The position numbers and the translations under genes are program-made. The notes under the pieces were generated by a model. The model saw only the letters and a list, made by a program, of their open reading frames with translations. It had not been told where the DNA came from and made no database searches. Shown here one piece after another: positions 33,628-43,806 of a DNA stretch of 64,000 nt (positions within the stretch are counted from its first letter, which is position 1; the number at the start of each line of letters is the position of its first letter). The DNA is from Dendrocalamus latiflorus (Eukaryota > Streptophyta > Magnoliopsida > Poales > Poaceae), in NCBI GenBank assembly GCA_017311315.1, contig CM029669.1, forward strand, positions 19,665,683 through 19,729,682, read 5' to 3'.

Positions 33628-34410
33628 GTGCCCACAAGATTTGATCTCGCAGATGTGAGTATACCTTCATTCGGCAAATTTACTCTCAAATACTACGCAT
33701 TGACCACCTATAAAGTTCGACTAGACTCCAAAACCAAATCCAACACTCAACTCAAGCTGGTCTCAAAAGTAGGGGAAGATGTAAGGGAGAATAGAGCACA
33801 TGTAAAGGACATCACTGTGCCACTATTGGGAATGTCGAACTACGGAGAGATGTTTCACAAGTGAAAGTGGATGGCCAAGAAGAAGGGATTCTACCCTGAT
33901 AATTCTTACAAAGATACACCTGTGCCACCAGAATTTCTACGGCCTTAGTGTGACTATGGTAATCCAGCACACATCATCTAGTCCACACATCGAGCAACCG
34001 CCACCCGAGCGCACTGTACATGTGGGGATCTCTGCGTAAGCAAATGTCATGTCTTGCCAAATCACAAACTGCATGTTTCATTTTACATATTTCTAACTTT
34101 CTCTATGTATGATGGTAGATGACAGAGCATTGCTACTTCTTCTAATTGATAGATGGCCCGGAGATGTACGACAGGGCATTCATTTCATATATCGCTAACC
34201 CGTTGGAAACCTTATGCCCCAGACGATAAGGGGAAGACTGAGACGACAGAGGACAAGGGAAAGGCATCAATGGTCCCTGATGTCCCTGCTAAACACCATG
34301 TAATTTCAGACTGGGACAAACCTACACAAGTTGTGGAAGCCGAGTACTGAGCGGCCGTCAAGAAGGCTAAAACCTAGAGGGGAGACAAGGGAAAGGCACC
34401 GATGAACCCA
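33628..34410 (+). pseudogene. Unrecognised coding remnants in the PMD element
   Basis: Open pieces at 33628-33864 and 34153-34350 are lysine- and threonine-rich on the plus strand (for example DKGKTETTEDKGKASMVPD). They may be the tail of the element's protein. No family was recognised. Confidence 0.3.
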
Positions 34411-34634
34411 AATATATATGACAAATGACTACAAGCATCACTTTCAAAAGACGCACATGTATCTTAACTGTAGTTAAAGTTGATGGTATGTTCATATTGT
34501 CATTTATATCGTACGAGTAGTGAGGCAAACATACGCACCTAATCAAACTCTGCGCGCTATATATTTTGCACCTTTAGAATGATTCATTACTACATTATTT
34601 TCAATAATGTATCAGTAACAAAAAATAGCTAAAC

Positions 34635-34990
34635 GGGGCAACCCGCAACACCAACCTATGAGCTTGTAGGCTCGGCCATCTTACCGAGCCAGAGTGCTGC
34701 GGTAGGACCTGCCAAGCCAGGGCACCTCGACATGAGCTACCAAACAAAGGGAGCTCGGTAGGCCGTTGGGCCCCACCGGCTCCCGCACGCCATACTCGCC
34801 TACCACGCTCGCCTACCCTGCCGCACTTGCACCGTGTTGCCGAGCTCCGGTGGCACAGCAGGAGATACATATCGCCGCTAAATTTGTAAAAACAGATATT
34901 CGATAGCCAAATTTAGAAAAAAAATACACTACAGTGCCAAACATGCAAACAATTCCGTAATAGCGACCCAAATGCCCAATGGATCATCCA
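34635..34990. repeat. Right inverted end of the PMD element
   Basis: Its reverse complement matches 27520-27790, for example 'ccaccggagctcggcaacac' against 'ccaccagagcttggcagcac'. Confidence 0.7.
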
Positions 34991-35040
34991 ACAAGAGCCA
35001 CGATTGTGCGACATGTGCGAACGTCTGACGTTTCTATGCT

Positions 35041-36394
35041 CAGGAATTCAGGATTGGAGTTCCTTTATCCTGAAAAATTCTCGTGTTTTAAGCGGGCCTA
35101 AGTGACTTTCTTTAGTGTAATGAAATTTTCTTGATAAAATTAAAAGCTGGCCATGAATATACGAAAGCTTTTAATTAATCTTGTTGTCTAGTAATTAGCT
35201 TGCATCGATCATGGTCCATGTTCATCTTGGGGGCAGTCTGAAGTCACATCCTTTTCATCTTTAGGTCGCATGCATCTTCGCTGAGCTTCGACCTGCCGGT
35301 TCCGCTGCCGTCCTTAATCCCCTTTCCCTCTGGGAGCCCGGCAGTTTTTAGTAGGATGCCGCTAAGGGAAGGCAAGCCACAAAGGAAGAAAGGGAAAAGG
35401 GAAGAACAGCACAAGCGAAAGGTAAGGTGCTCCAAGCAAAGAAGAAAAGGCGATGATTTGCAGTACTAGTAGGCAGTAGCGACTTGCAGGTCACTTCTTG
35501 CAATGTACTACTAGAACTGTGCGAATTACAGTGTAAATTTCACACCAAAAGGTGCTAAGCGTGTTGCGGCAGAAAATTACCACAATGTGGAGTGCGAATA
35601 AAAGAATTGCATGGGTTGGTTTTGGTTTGCTTTACTGACCAAAAGATTAGATTGGGGCCGGCGCGAACCCCGAGGCTAATGATAGTTTAGTTTAGTGTAG
35701 AGTGTGGTTAGGGGAATCGGAAGAGCATCTCAGCTAACCTTAACTAGTGACAAACCCTGCTACTAGTAGTACTACACTATTAGTATTCCATTGACAGTAT
35801 AACTGATGCTTCAGTAATTTACTCTTTGTTTTCTCTCTAATAGAACTGATGCTTTAGGAGTTTTGGCTAAGCAAAATTGACTTTAACCCAAATGCATGCC
35901 TCGATCACAACCCCCAGAAATGTTGACCACCAATTCCTTGAACAAAACTATGAGTAATCACGCTGATCACGAAGAAAGTGTAGATAATTGCTCGTGTCTG
36001 ATGACTGTATTAAAGTAGTACTAACAGTCAAATAATGATGAGTGGGGAAGGGACACGATTTAAACAATGCTTCAGAAAGGCTTCAGAGAGGCCGCAGATT
36101 AAACAATGCCTGCGAGAGAGTTGGCACTGTCAGAAACTCAGGATGCCATGAGCTTTACTAGTATTTCCAGATGCATGCCAGATGAGATGGCAGGGTAGTA
36201 GTAATTAGTAAGGAGTAAGCAAACAAAAGCAAGGGGATAAACAACGTGATTAAAGTGTTGTTTGGTTGGAAGGTAAAGGCAGGGTTCACTCGAAAATAAC
36301 TTGCCTTAGGCAGTAAATACTGAATTGTACTATAAATTCAAGAACAGCAATTTGATTTAACTCTCTGTCCCTCTTCTTCTTATTCCTTCAGCCT
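35041..36394. other. Intergenic, distal upstream region of the bHLH gene
   Basis: No coding frame is supported. A GC-richer block at about 35240-35435 ends near a donor-like 'gaaaggtaaggtg' and could be a 5' UTR exon of the bHLH gene, but this cannot be shown without transcripts. Confidence 0.35.
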
Positions 36395-36630
36395 TTTCTT
36401 TTCAGCTTCTAAAATCTACTTTTCAATTTTTTTTACAATAACTAGCTTTTAAACTAAGTGTCTTTTCAAAGCAATATCTACAAGTTGATTGTAGTATGCA
36501 ATCTAGTGACTTCATTTATATCGGCCAAAGCCGCACGCGAGTTTCTCTTACTCCATACTCTCTCACAAACAGCTCAAAAACCATAAACCACAGCCAAAAA
36601 TCATAAACTGCAGCAAAAAGAACATGCCCT
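36395..36630. mobile_element. MITE remnant related to 41434-41640
   Basis: The inner text 'gacttcatttatatcggcca' corresponds to 'gtcatttatattggtcaaaa' in the copy near 41530, and 'tctacaagttgattgtagta' corresponds to 'tctactagttaattatagta'. It ends in 'aaaaagaacatgccc'. No target duplication was found. Confidence 0.6.
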
Positions 36631-36874
36631 TCATCATTTTCTTGTTGAGAGAGTAAGATGATGGATAGGGACAATGGCAACGGGGTTGGAATAGAGAGCT
36701 ATGTTCATCTGGTCATGGCATGCCAATGGCCTGGCAAAGCCAGCAACTGATCAACGCATGCACTGTAGGGGTGGATTCAAGCTTATGGCAGCCTAGCTCC
36801 AGTTCAGAGCATGAGATATTTATCAATGCAGAGCTCAGGTAACCTCGGAGCACAAACTTTTTCCTACCCTAGGT
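36631..36874. other. Short gap before the LTR element
   Basis: Nothing recognised. It is the left flank of the insertion upstream of the bHLH gene. Confidence 0.4.
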
Positions 36875-38740
36875 TGATATGAACCAGCTTTGCAGAGTTT
36901 TCGAAGAGTTGCGAGGGGCGGAAGTAGATGGGGTTGGGAAACTGGATTTGATCGTAGAAAATAATAGGAAGCAGGCTTCTGCCAGGATTTTCACCGACCA
37001 GGTCGCCTCCCAGGACTCAGGTGGAGAAGATTGTTTTCTTATTGCCTGCCTCAAGTTACAGCCTCTGGTCTACATATATAACCGGTTACAAGACTCCTAG
37101 TATCATACGTAGCCCAGTCTGATAAGCAAACTCGGAATCCCCTTCTAGATCATGATATAATTCGACTCCTATTCTTAGGATATATAATCGGTTTTGGTTA
37201 AGCCGATTCGGACCCTTTCCTTATACCAAACACTTTCCTAATACTAGCAATCCTTCTGAAATCCCAGTTCGACCACCCGCCTGAATCCTCCTAGTTTGAC
37301 TGCTTGAATCCGGTCCGACCCCCCACCTGAATTCTGGTTTGACCGCTTGGGTCCCAGACCAACTACCAGTAGCTTGTCACGCGTTGCCTGAATCTCCTGA
37401 AGTCTGAACACGTTGAAACTGTTGAGACCTCCTAGTATAATGCTTGCCCCAATAAGAGACTATAACATTATACCCCTCGTGGCGAGATAGCTCGTTCTCG
37501 AGTTGTCAGGTGGTGGCCATAGGCTAAAACCTTCACGTTCCCATGATGACAAAACGACACAATAATGACGTCGTGCAGCTCGGAAGATGATGAGCGAAAC
37601 CTCGATACACAATAGCGAGGACAACACTCTAGAGTTGGCTAACGTTGCAAGAGTCACCAGTGGCAAGGGCAGTCGACACAGGGCAGCAACGACATCCTTT
37701 TTGCCAACAGATGCAATGGTTGTGGAAGAGATGCGATGACGTCGCTAACTCCCACATGACAACCGTTGTGCTCCACACTTGTAGAAACATGATGTCGGTC
37801 GGCTACGTGGAGATGATCGCCATTGGACATCGACAATCTTCCCCCTCGGCAAAGGCACCAAAGGTGACGCTTGAAGAGGAGTCATCGTTGGCGACGTGGC
37901 CAGTGCCAACGCCGGCATGGGGGAAGGTGGTGCCAACACAACCATTGCAATTGCACGCGTCGTCTCTTCCTGCTCCTTTAACTTGTCCACCAACTCCTTA
38001 GCCTTCTCCAAGGTGGCCATCATATTATCGAGCAAAGACCCTATTTTCTTGTTGCTAGCCATCAATGTGTCCAAGGGAGATAATTCAGCATCGGAAGCCA
38101 TGGCGAGTGGCTTTGATACCAAGCTAATATGAACTGACTTTTGCAGAGTTTTCGGAGAGTTGCGAGGGGCGGGAGTAGATGGTGTTGGGAAACTGGATTC
38201 GATCGCAGAAGATAACGGGAAGCAAGCTTTCGCTGGGGATTTTCACCGGCTAGGTCGCCTCCCAGAACTCAGGTGGAGAAGATTGTTTTCTTATTGCCTG
38301 CCTCAAGTTACAGCCTCCGATCTATTTATATAACCGGTTACAAGACTCCTAGTATCATACGTAGCCTAGTCTGATAAGCAGACTCGGAATCCCCTTATAA
38401 ATCGTAATATAATTCGACTCCTATTCTTAGCATATATAACCAGTTTTGGTTAAGCCGATCCGGACTCTTTCCTAATACCAAACACTTTCTTAACACTAGC
38501 AATCCTTCCAAAATCCCGGTCTAACCACCCTCCTGAATCCCGATTTGACTGCCTGAATCCGGTTCGACCCCCCTCCTAAATTCCAGTCTAACCGCCTGGG
38601 TCCCGGATCAACCACCTGTAGCTCGTCACGCGTTGTCGTCATCTCCTCCGAACTCGCTGAAACTGCTGAGACCTCCTAGTATAACGCTTGCCCCAATAAA
38701 AGACCATAATATAGATACTAGTGGGCTTTAATCCTCAACA
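36875..38740 (-). mobile_element. Short LTR retrotransposon (copia-like), non-autonomous
   Basis: Two direct repeats of about 590-615 bases (36875-37467 and 38126-38740) flank about 658 bases. On the minus strand each repeat starts TGTT, and the 3' copy ends CATATCA. Next to the 5' LTR, at about 38109-38121, the minus strand reads TGGTATCAAAGCC, close to the initiator tRNA-Met primer site used by plant copia elements. A purine-rich 'gaggggtataa' precedes the 3' LTR. The repeats differ at many sites, so it is not recent. The 3' LTR seems to lack about 25 bases near its start. A clear target duplication was not found. It lies 43 bases before the first in-frame ATG of the bHLH gene, in opposite orientation. 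Confidence 0.8.
37745..38122 (-). CDS. Small gag-like coiled-coil ORF in the short LTR element
   Basis: 125 residues starting inside the primer-site region. The more likely start is the internal Met of MASDAELSPLDTLM. Residues about 15-55 form a predicted helix (NKKIGSLLDNMMATLEKAKELVDKLKEQ). It is the only coding potential in the element; there is no protease, integrase or reverse transcriptase. It may be a remnant of copia gag. Function unknown. Confidence 0.45.
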   Translation of the reverse strand: MVSKPLAMASDAELSPLDTLMASNKKIGSLLDNMMATLEKAKELVDKLKEQEETTRAIAMVVLAPPSPMPALALATSPTMTPLQASPLVPLPRGKIVDVQWRSSPRSRPTSCFYKCGAQRLSCGS

Positions 38741-38783
38741 GGATGTGATGAAATATTGGATCCCACGCTGATGCACCGCACCG

Positions 38784-40650
38784 ATGCAACCCATCATGGA
38801 TTCTTCTTTTGCATGGGCGTCGGTCTCTCACGGCACGGCGCTCTCCACCGCGAGAGGCGGGGATCTCATGCCTCCGCCGAAGTCCGGGTTCCAGCTCCCA
38901 CCGCCGGCGGCCGATTGCGAGCATTTCCCGGTGGACTCCGGCCTCGTTGAGCTGGCGGCGCGGTCGTCGTCGTACTTCGGCGGTGGAAATGGAACGGTGA
39001 GCGCTGGCGCCTTCAACGCAGCTGAATCCATCAGCCCTGACAATGGCCACCACGACGACGCGCCGAGCGCCGAAGCGGAGGCCGGCGACTGTTCGTCGGA
39101 CTCCAAGAAGAGGAGGAGATCATATGAGGTAGGTCCTTACTGCCTTGGCATTGCATCGATCTCAATAGTTTCTCAAGGCTCTTTTAAGTGTGTGAAAAAA
39201 ATGTGTTTATGCATTGTTGCATTGGATTTCGAAGATTATTGGAACGGATCAAGGGAAGGCGTCAAATGTGTCCACCGATTTTGTAAATGAGACCGAGCGT
39301 AGCAAGCGCGCCAAAGGGGAAGAGAACGGCCCGACTGCAGCGGCGACGGCGGCGGCCGGCAAGTCGAAAGGGAAGGGAGCCAAGGAGGCCGCCGAGACAC
39401 AGAAAGAAGGGTACATCCATGTCAGAGCTCGGAAGGGGCAGGCGACCAGCAGCCACAGCCTCGCAGAGAGGGTGCGTATAAGTACGGATGCATAAAATGC
39501 AACTGATCACCGTTCAGTTCAAAACTTGGAAGATTGAAATGTTTTTTTCCTCTCTCTGCGCAGTTGAGAAGGGAGAAGATTAGCGAGAGGATGAGGCTTC
39601 TGCAAGACCTTGTTCCTGGTTGCAGCAAAGTGAGTCTCCTAAAATAAAAGCTATACCTTTTCAAAATAAAATAAAATAAAATAAAAGCTACAGCATATAG
39701 ATTTTTGATCTGTGAATTTTGTGAGAGTGATGAACTTGTGTTTCTTGAATTGGATCTGATTAGGTCACCGGAAAGGCAGTCATGCTCGATGAGATCATCA
39801 ACTATGTTCAGTGTCTGCAAAGGCAAGTAGAGGTACGATATGATCGGTTGATCACTCACAGCGAATAATGCCTGCCAATTTCACCTGATAAAACACAACG
39901 TATTTCCCTTTTGTCTCTGTAGTTTCTATCGATGAAGCTCGCGACAGTCAACCCAAGGCTCGACCTCAACCTAGAATCGCTTCTCTCAAAGGATGTATGC
40001 AATTATCTCCCGTTCTTCCTTTCCTTCCCTTTTTTCAACTTTTCTTCGCAAGAAATGTGTCTGGCCATGTTCTTCATGCTTCTTGATCATGACAGGTTCT
40101 TCGCTTCCCCAGGGCTCCCATCGGATTCTCGTTCTCCCCTGAGATGATGCCCAGACTACAGCTATCGCAATCAGGCATGCTCCAGGGAGGTGTCCATGGC
40201 ATGGCCAATCCAGATGAGTTCAGAACAGTCATGCAGGGGCAACTAAATGAGAAAGACGCGTTCAGAGAGCCTGCATCTCAGCAGGTTTGCATCTCGGCAT
40301 GCCAATACTATAACTTCAGTTGTGTAGTTGAGAGAAACAGCACATGCTATCATCTTCTGATGTCCTACAGGCAGATGCCATTCATCTTGCAGCAGTCATT
40401 GTAACCATTCTGATGGAGTACCCCCCCACCCCAAACAATTCTATTCATCTCCTAATGTCCTACAGGCACATGCCATTCATCTTGCTGCAGTCGTTGTAAC
40501 CATTTTGATGGAGTTTTTTTTCCAATTCTTGAACAGGTGCCTCACACAATGAATGGAACATTCCATGATGCGGTGCAAATGGCGTCTCTCTCAGTCATCG
40601 GTTCACAAGACTTGAGCATAAGGCCAGATCAGGATGGATTTCATATGTGA
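38784..40650 (+). CDS. bHLH transcription factor (BHLH49/CIB1-like subfamily)
   Basis: Seven exons: 38784-39128, 39235-39471, 39564-39629, 39764-39832, 39923-39994, 40096-40284, 40537-40650; all joins GT-AG and in frame. Product 363 aa, or 359 aa from the ATG at 38796, which has the better start context (A at -3, G at +4). The basic region is near residues 180-198, with H189, E193 and R197, the His-Glu-Arg set that reads G-box CACGTG. Helix 1, loop (VPGCSK) and helix 2 (AVMLDEIINYVQCLQRQVEFLSMKL) follow to about 245. A short N-terminal block DSGLVELAARSSSYFGGG and the helix-2 extension are typical of plant subfamily XII, which includes cryptochrome-interacting and brassinosteroid-linked factors that act as nuclear dimers. 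A stretch near 116-165 is lysine-rich. An upstream overlapping ATG (38771, another frame) may lower translation. A retrotransposon LTR ends 43 bases before the ATG. Confidence 0.93.
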
Positions 40651-41433
40651 AGTCTAGCTTGACATGTATGATCAGTTTCTTCTCAGCAAACTAGTCGGTA
40701 CTACAGCAGTAGCAGCTCCATCCAGTGCATATGCTAATTAAGGGTCCTGGTTTTCATTGCTTCAGGGCAATGCATGGGATGTTTATTGTGTTCAGAACTG
40801 AAACTTCAGCAACTGAGACATCTAAATCATCTGCAATTATGATGGCTAGAAATTCTGCCTGGATGGAGAGAATGCTTAATTCTGTTGGGCAGAAATGACT
40901 ATACACTGGAAACAACTGAATTGCTGCAGTATGCTGATACATGCGAGGGATTTGTAAAAAATACTTTCCTTTGCATAGGCAATAGACAGTTTGGCACACA
41001 AGTTACTGCGAAGAGGGAAAGAATATGTTCAGATCAAACATTCGCCTACTTTTGTACCAAAAAACTTTTGTGCCAAAAAAAGTACGCAAGATGGACAGAC
41101 ATACCATGTATGTTTATGCAGCAATGTTTCATTCTCCCTCTCCTAACCTTACAGTGTTACACAGGTCATATTTGGAATAATCTAAGCTTCAAAAACCTTT
41201 AAACTCCTATAAACAGCTCAGTTAGGTTGCTTTAACCAAATAACGTAAGCAAATTTGAACCATTCCTCAAGTGCACGGTGTACCCTGTTGTACGCTAGGA
41301 CAATTCTGCGAGATGACTTCCTCGAAAGAACAAAAATATGGATTCCATTATACGGCTCAGGCAATCGCCACATCGTACCGGACAATTGCTTCCTTGTGTT
41401 CATCATGCATATTGCTGTTTGTTGCTATTATGC
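40651..41433. other. 3' region of the bHLH gene and spacer
   Basis: Probably contains the bHLH 3' UTR. Within intron 6 of the gene, about 40360-40400 and 40450-40510 carry a duplicated phrase ('atgtcctacaggca' then 'atgccattcatcttgc'). No other gene was recognised. Confidence 0.4.
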
Positions 41434-41640
41434 CTTGTTCGTATTGGTTTCTAAAAACTGCTTTTCTATAGTATATAGTTTTAAAACGGAGTATTTTTTT
41501 AATATAGATCTACTAGTTAATTATAGTACATACTGTAACGACGTCATTTATATTGGTCAAAATCGTATGCAAATCTCTCTACAAGATGTTATTATTTATA
41601 ATCCAAAGCCAAAAGTCATTATAAACTGACCATATATAGC
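41434..41640. mobile_element. MITE remnant, same family as 36395-36630
   Basis: AT-rich element core matching the copy upstream of the bHLH gene. The two copies flank the gene at about 2.4 kb before it and 0.8 kb after it. Confidence 0.55.
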
Positions 41641-41783
41641 ACGATGATGTCCTTGGATGTTAAAGCCAAGGATCCAAGCTGTAGCGTTCATTCTCCAATA
41701 GGCAATATGTCAGGACTCAGGAGCAACCCTATAATGAAAGAGAATGCTGCAAGCTGCAAGGACAGCACAAACCTCTAAGATGC

Positions 41784-42041
41784 TGCTTATTTGGGCTGAA
41801 AAATAATGGCTGATGGCTAAAATTACACTGTAGCTGATTGAAATTGCACTGCAGCTGATGGTAGCTTATTGGTATAATTAAATTTAAAAAAAATAGAAAA
41901 AAACATGTTAGCCCATAACGGACAATGCAAACGAATACAGAAAAAAGAACCGGTAAAAAAACTCAAAAAAGCCAAAAAGTCAAAAGAACACAAAATTTAT
42001 AAATAGTAAAAAATAAACTAAAAGTTAGAAGCTAAAGCCGT
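41784..42041. mobile_element. MITE, third copy of the 26497/27148 family
   Basis: It has the same order of phrases ('actgtagctga', 'ggtataattaaatttaaaaa', 'aaaaaagaaccgg', 'aaaagttagaagctaaagcc') as the copies at 26.5 and 27.1 kb, but is more diverged. Confidence 0.7.
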
Positions 42042-42339
42042 AATAAATGAGACCTAAATGCAGCACCCGAAAATTTTGTGACGTGCTTGTAATCATTATC
42101 ATGTTTTATTGATAAGGCCTCCCCCTCCAATAAATGGAAGTGGCCGGTGAGTCCAAACCTACAAAAATGACGGGCAGCAATCCGTGTAAAGATTTATGAC
42201 CAAACTGTGCTCTCTAATTCATGATTTTACCCCCATAACAAGTAAACGTGTAGTTCTAACAAAGGATTCCCGAGAGAGAATCACTAATCCTTCCATGGGT
42301 CGCTCTCGGGCCTCACTTCACTAATCCGTCACCGTGTCT

Positions 42340-42624
42340 TCAGACAAGTCTGCCTCTGCGCTGGCCTCGCCAGCGTCGGTGTCTCAACGGCCCTCTTGGC
42401 TTCTGCACTATCAGGCTCGTTTTTGCAAGCAGCCTGCCAATAACATTCATGTCAGTTGTTGCAAATGTAGCACGCGGTACATCAATTATAGATGAGTGGC
42501 CAGGAGTAATGAATCTTACATTCAAGTCCTTGATAATAGGGTGGTCGGAGTTAATTTTTTTAAAAAATCCTTCTCCCCTCATGAACTCTAAGCTTGATGT
42601 GTCACCAAGTGCTTGTGCCTTCAT
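42340..42624 (-). CDS. Small unrecognised ORF
   Basis: 94 residues. The middle (GFFKKINSDHPIIKDLNVRFITPGHSSIIDVPR) has ordinary protein composition, while the C terminus turns arginine-rich and may be out of frame or past a splice site. No family was recognised. It could be an exon fragment of a captured host gene or part of the decayed gypsy element to its right. Confidence 0.25.
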   Translation of the reverse strand: MKAQALGDTSSLEFMRGEGFFKKINSDHPIIKDLNVRFITPGHSSIIDVPRATFATTDMNVIGRLLAKTSLIVQKPRGPLRHRRWRGQRRGRLV

Positions 42625-43164
42625 GAGCCTGCCAATTTTGAGGAATATGGATCAGGAAATGAGTGTTGGATTCTGTTGATGTTTTAACATAGACTTTATA
42701 TATGATTTATTTAGATTCGGGGATTCTCTCAATAGACCTAGAGTATGCTCATGCAGAGTAAAGACATGAGAATCTTTATTTAGGTTCGAGTCTTCTCCTG
42801 AGAGAATAATAACCCTACGTCCTACGCAATTGCTAATTGCTAGAGAAAAAATTACAACAGAGAATCATGCGAATGGCTTCTCCCCCTCTCTTTCATGTTA
42901 ACCTTTATATAGTCAGTGAAGCGACGGTTGTTGTCCCGCGCTAGAAGACGCCTCAATGCTTCGGATGATAATCGTCTGACGGAAGTTACTGTCAGAGAGA
43001 CGTAAAAGGCCATTCACCGTATAGCGGTTGTTGTCAAAGAGAGATCATATACGGTTAGTAGATAGATGCACGTTCTAACCGTTTTTTCAGATGAACTGAC
43101 AATGTAGTTCATTGTCGTAGACATGTTGGTTGGAGATAGATTTGTCATAGGAATTTCCACAACC

Positions 43165-43335
43165 AAAAAGTGATCATAGTAAGACTTACGACCAAAGGGG
43201 TAGTGGCAGTAAGACTTACGACTACGTAGTCGTAGAAGGACTTACGACTAAGAGATAGTCGCAGTAAGTCTTGTGATTATGTGGTCATAGAAGAGCGTAC
43301 GACTATATGATTATAGAAGAGCTTACGACCATCCT
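43165..43335. repeat. 'tcgtagaaggacttacgac' palindrome-rich repeat, copy 1
   Basis: Units of about 40-45 bases alternate 'actacgtggtcgtagaag' and 'cttacgaccaagagatagtc'. A perfect 16-base palindrome, acgactacgtagtcgt, lies at 43218-43233. Confidence 0.85.
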
Positions 43336-43806
43336 GCTATATCCACCTCTTATCGATAAGGGGTATATTCAAGGAATATAATGACATAATAATTTGAAGA
43401 TTATTCTATCCTCGTCATCTAGTCCCCCAACTTCAAGTGAAGATAACTTATTCGATTAAGTATGATCGTAGATAAAAAGTGGTTAAAAACAAAGCCTTTC
43501 TGGACTCTTATCGACTAGGAATTGGCTTGATTGATTTGGTAATTTTGCTTGAGTTGTGAAGACAAATAGACATCAGACAAAGGAAGTGCAATCGATTTCC
43601 CTCGACATGTCCGTTGAACCAATTCCCAAAGCGAACGTTTGGTTCCCGAGAGAAGTAACCGATGCATTGGTTATAAAGATTTACCAGGGGTAACTTTTGG
43701 TTTTTCACTTTCCCCATTTGCTCCAATTCGTTCTAGCTCTCCACCTCCAATCAATCTCTATATTATTCCTCAATCTCGCATAAATCCCTTATAATCACCC
43801 AAAAGA

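Larger units (their letters stand above)
27430..35040 (+). mobile_element. Decayed PMD-carrying element with long inverted ends
   Basis: About 270 bases at 27520-27790 match the reverse complement of about 34635-34990 at roughly 75 percent by eye; the best part surrounds 'ccaccagagcttggcagcac' on the left. Long inverted ends without a CACTA or hAT motif are typical of Mutator-like elements. The interior carries a broken plant mobile domain gene and a coiled-coil coding remnant, then a minisatellite. No transposase was recognised. Exact outer ends and a 9-base target duplication could not be fixed, so the boundaries are approximate. Confidence 0.65.

Noticed and set aside
36879..37100. Plus-strand 73-codon frame (MNQLCRVFEELRG...)
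   Set aside because: It lies entirely within the LTR of the minus-oriented element, and its start is repeated in the other LTR. Not a gene.
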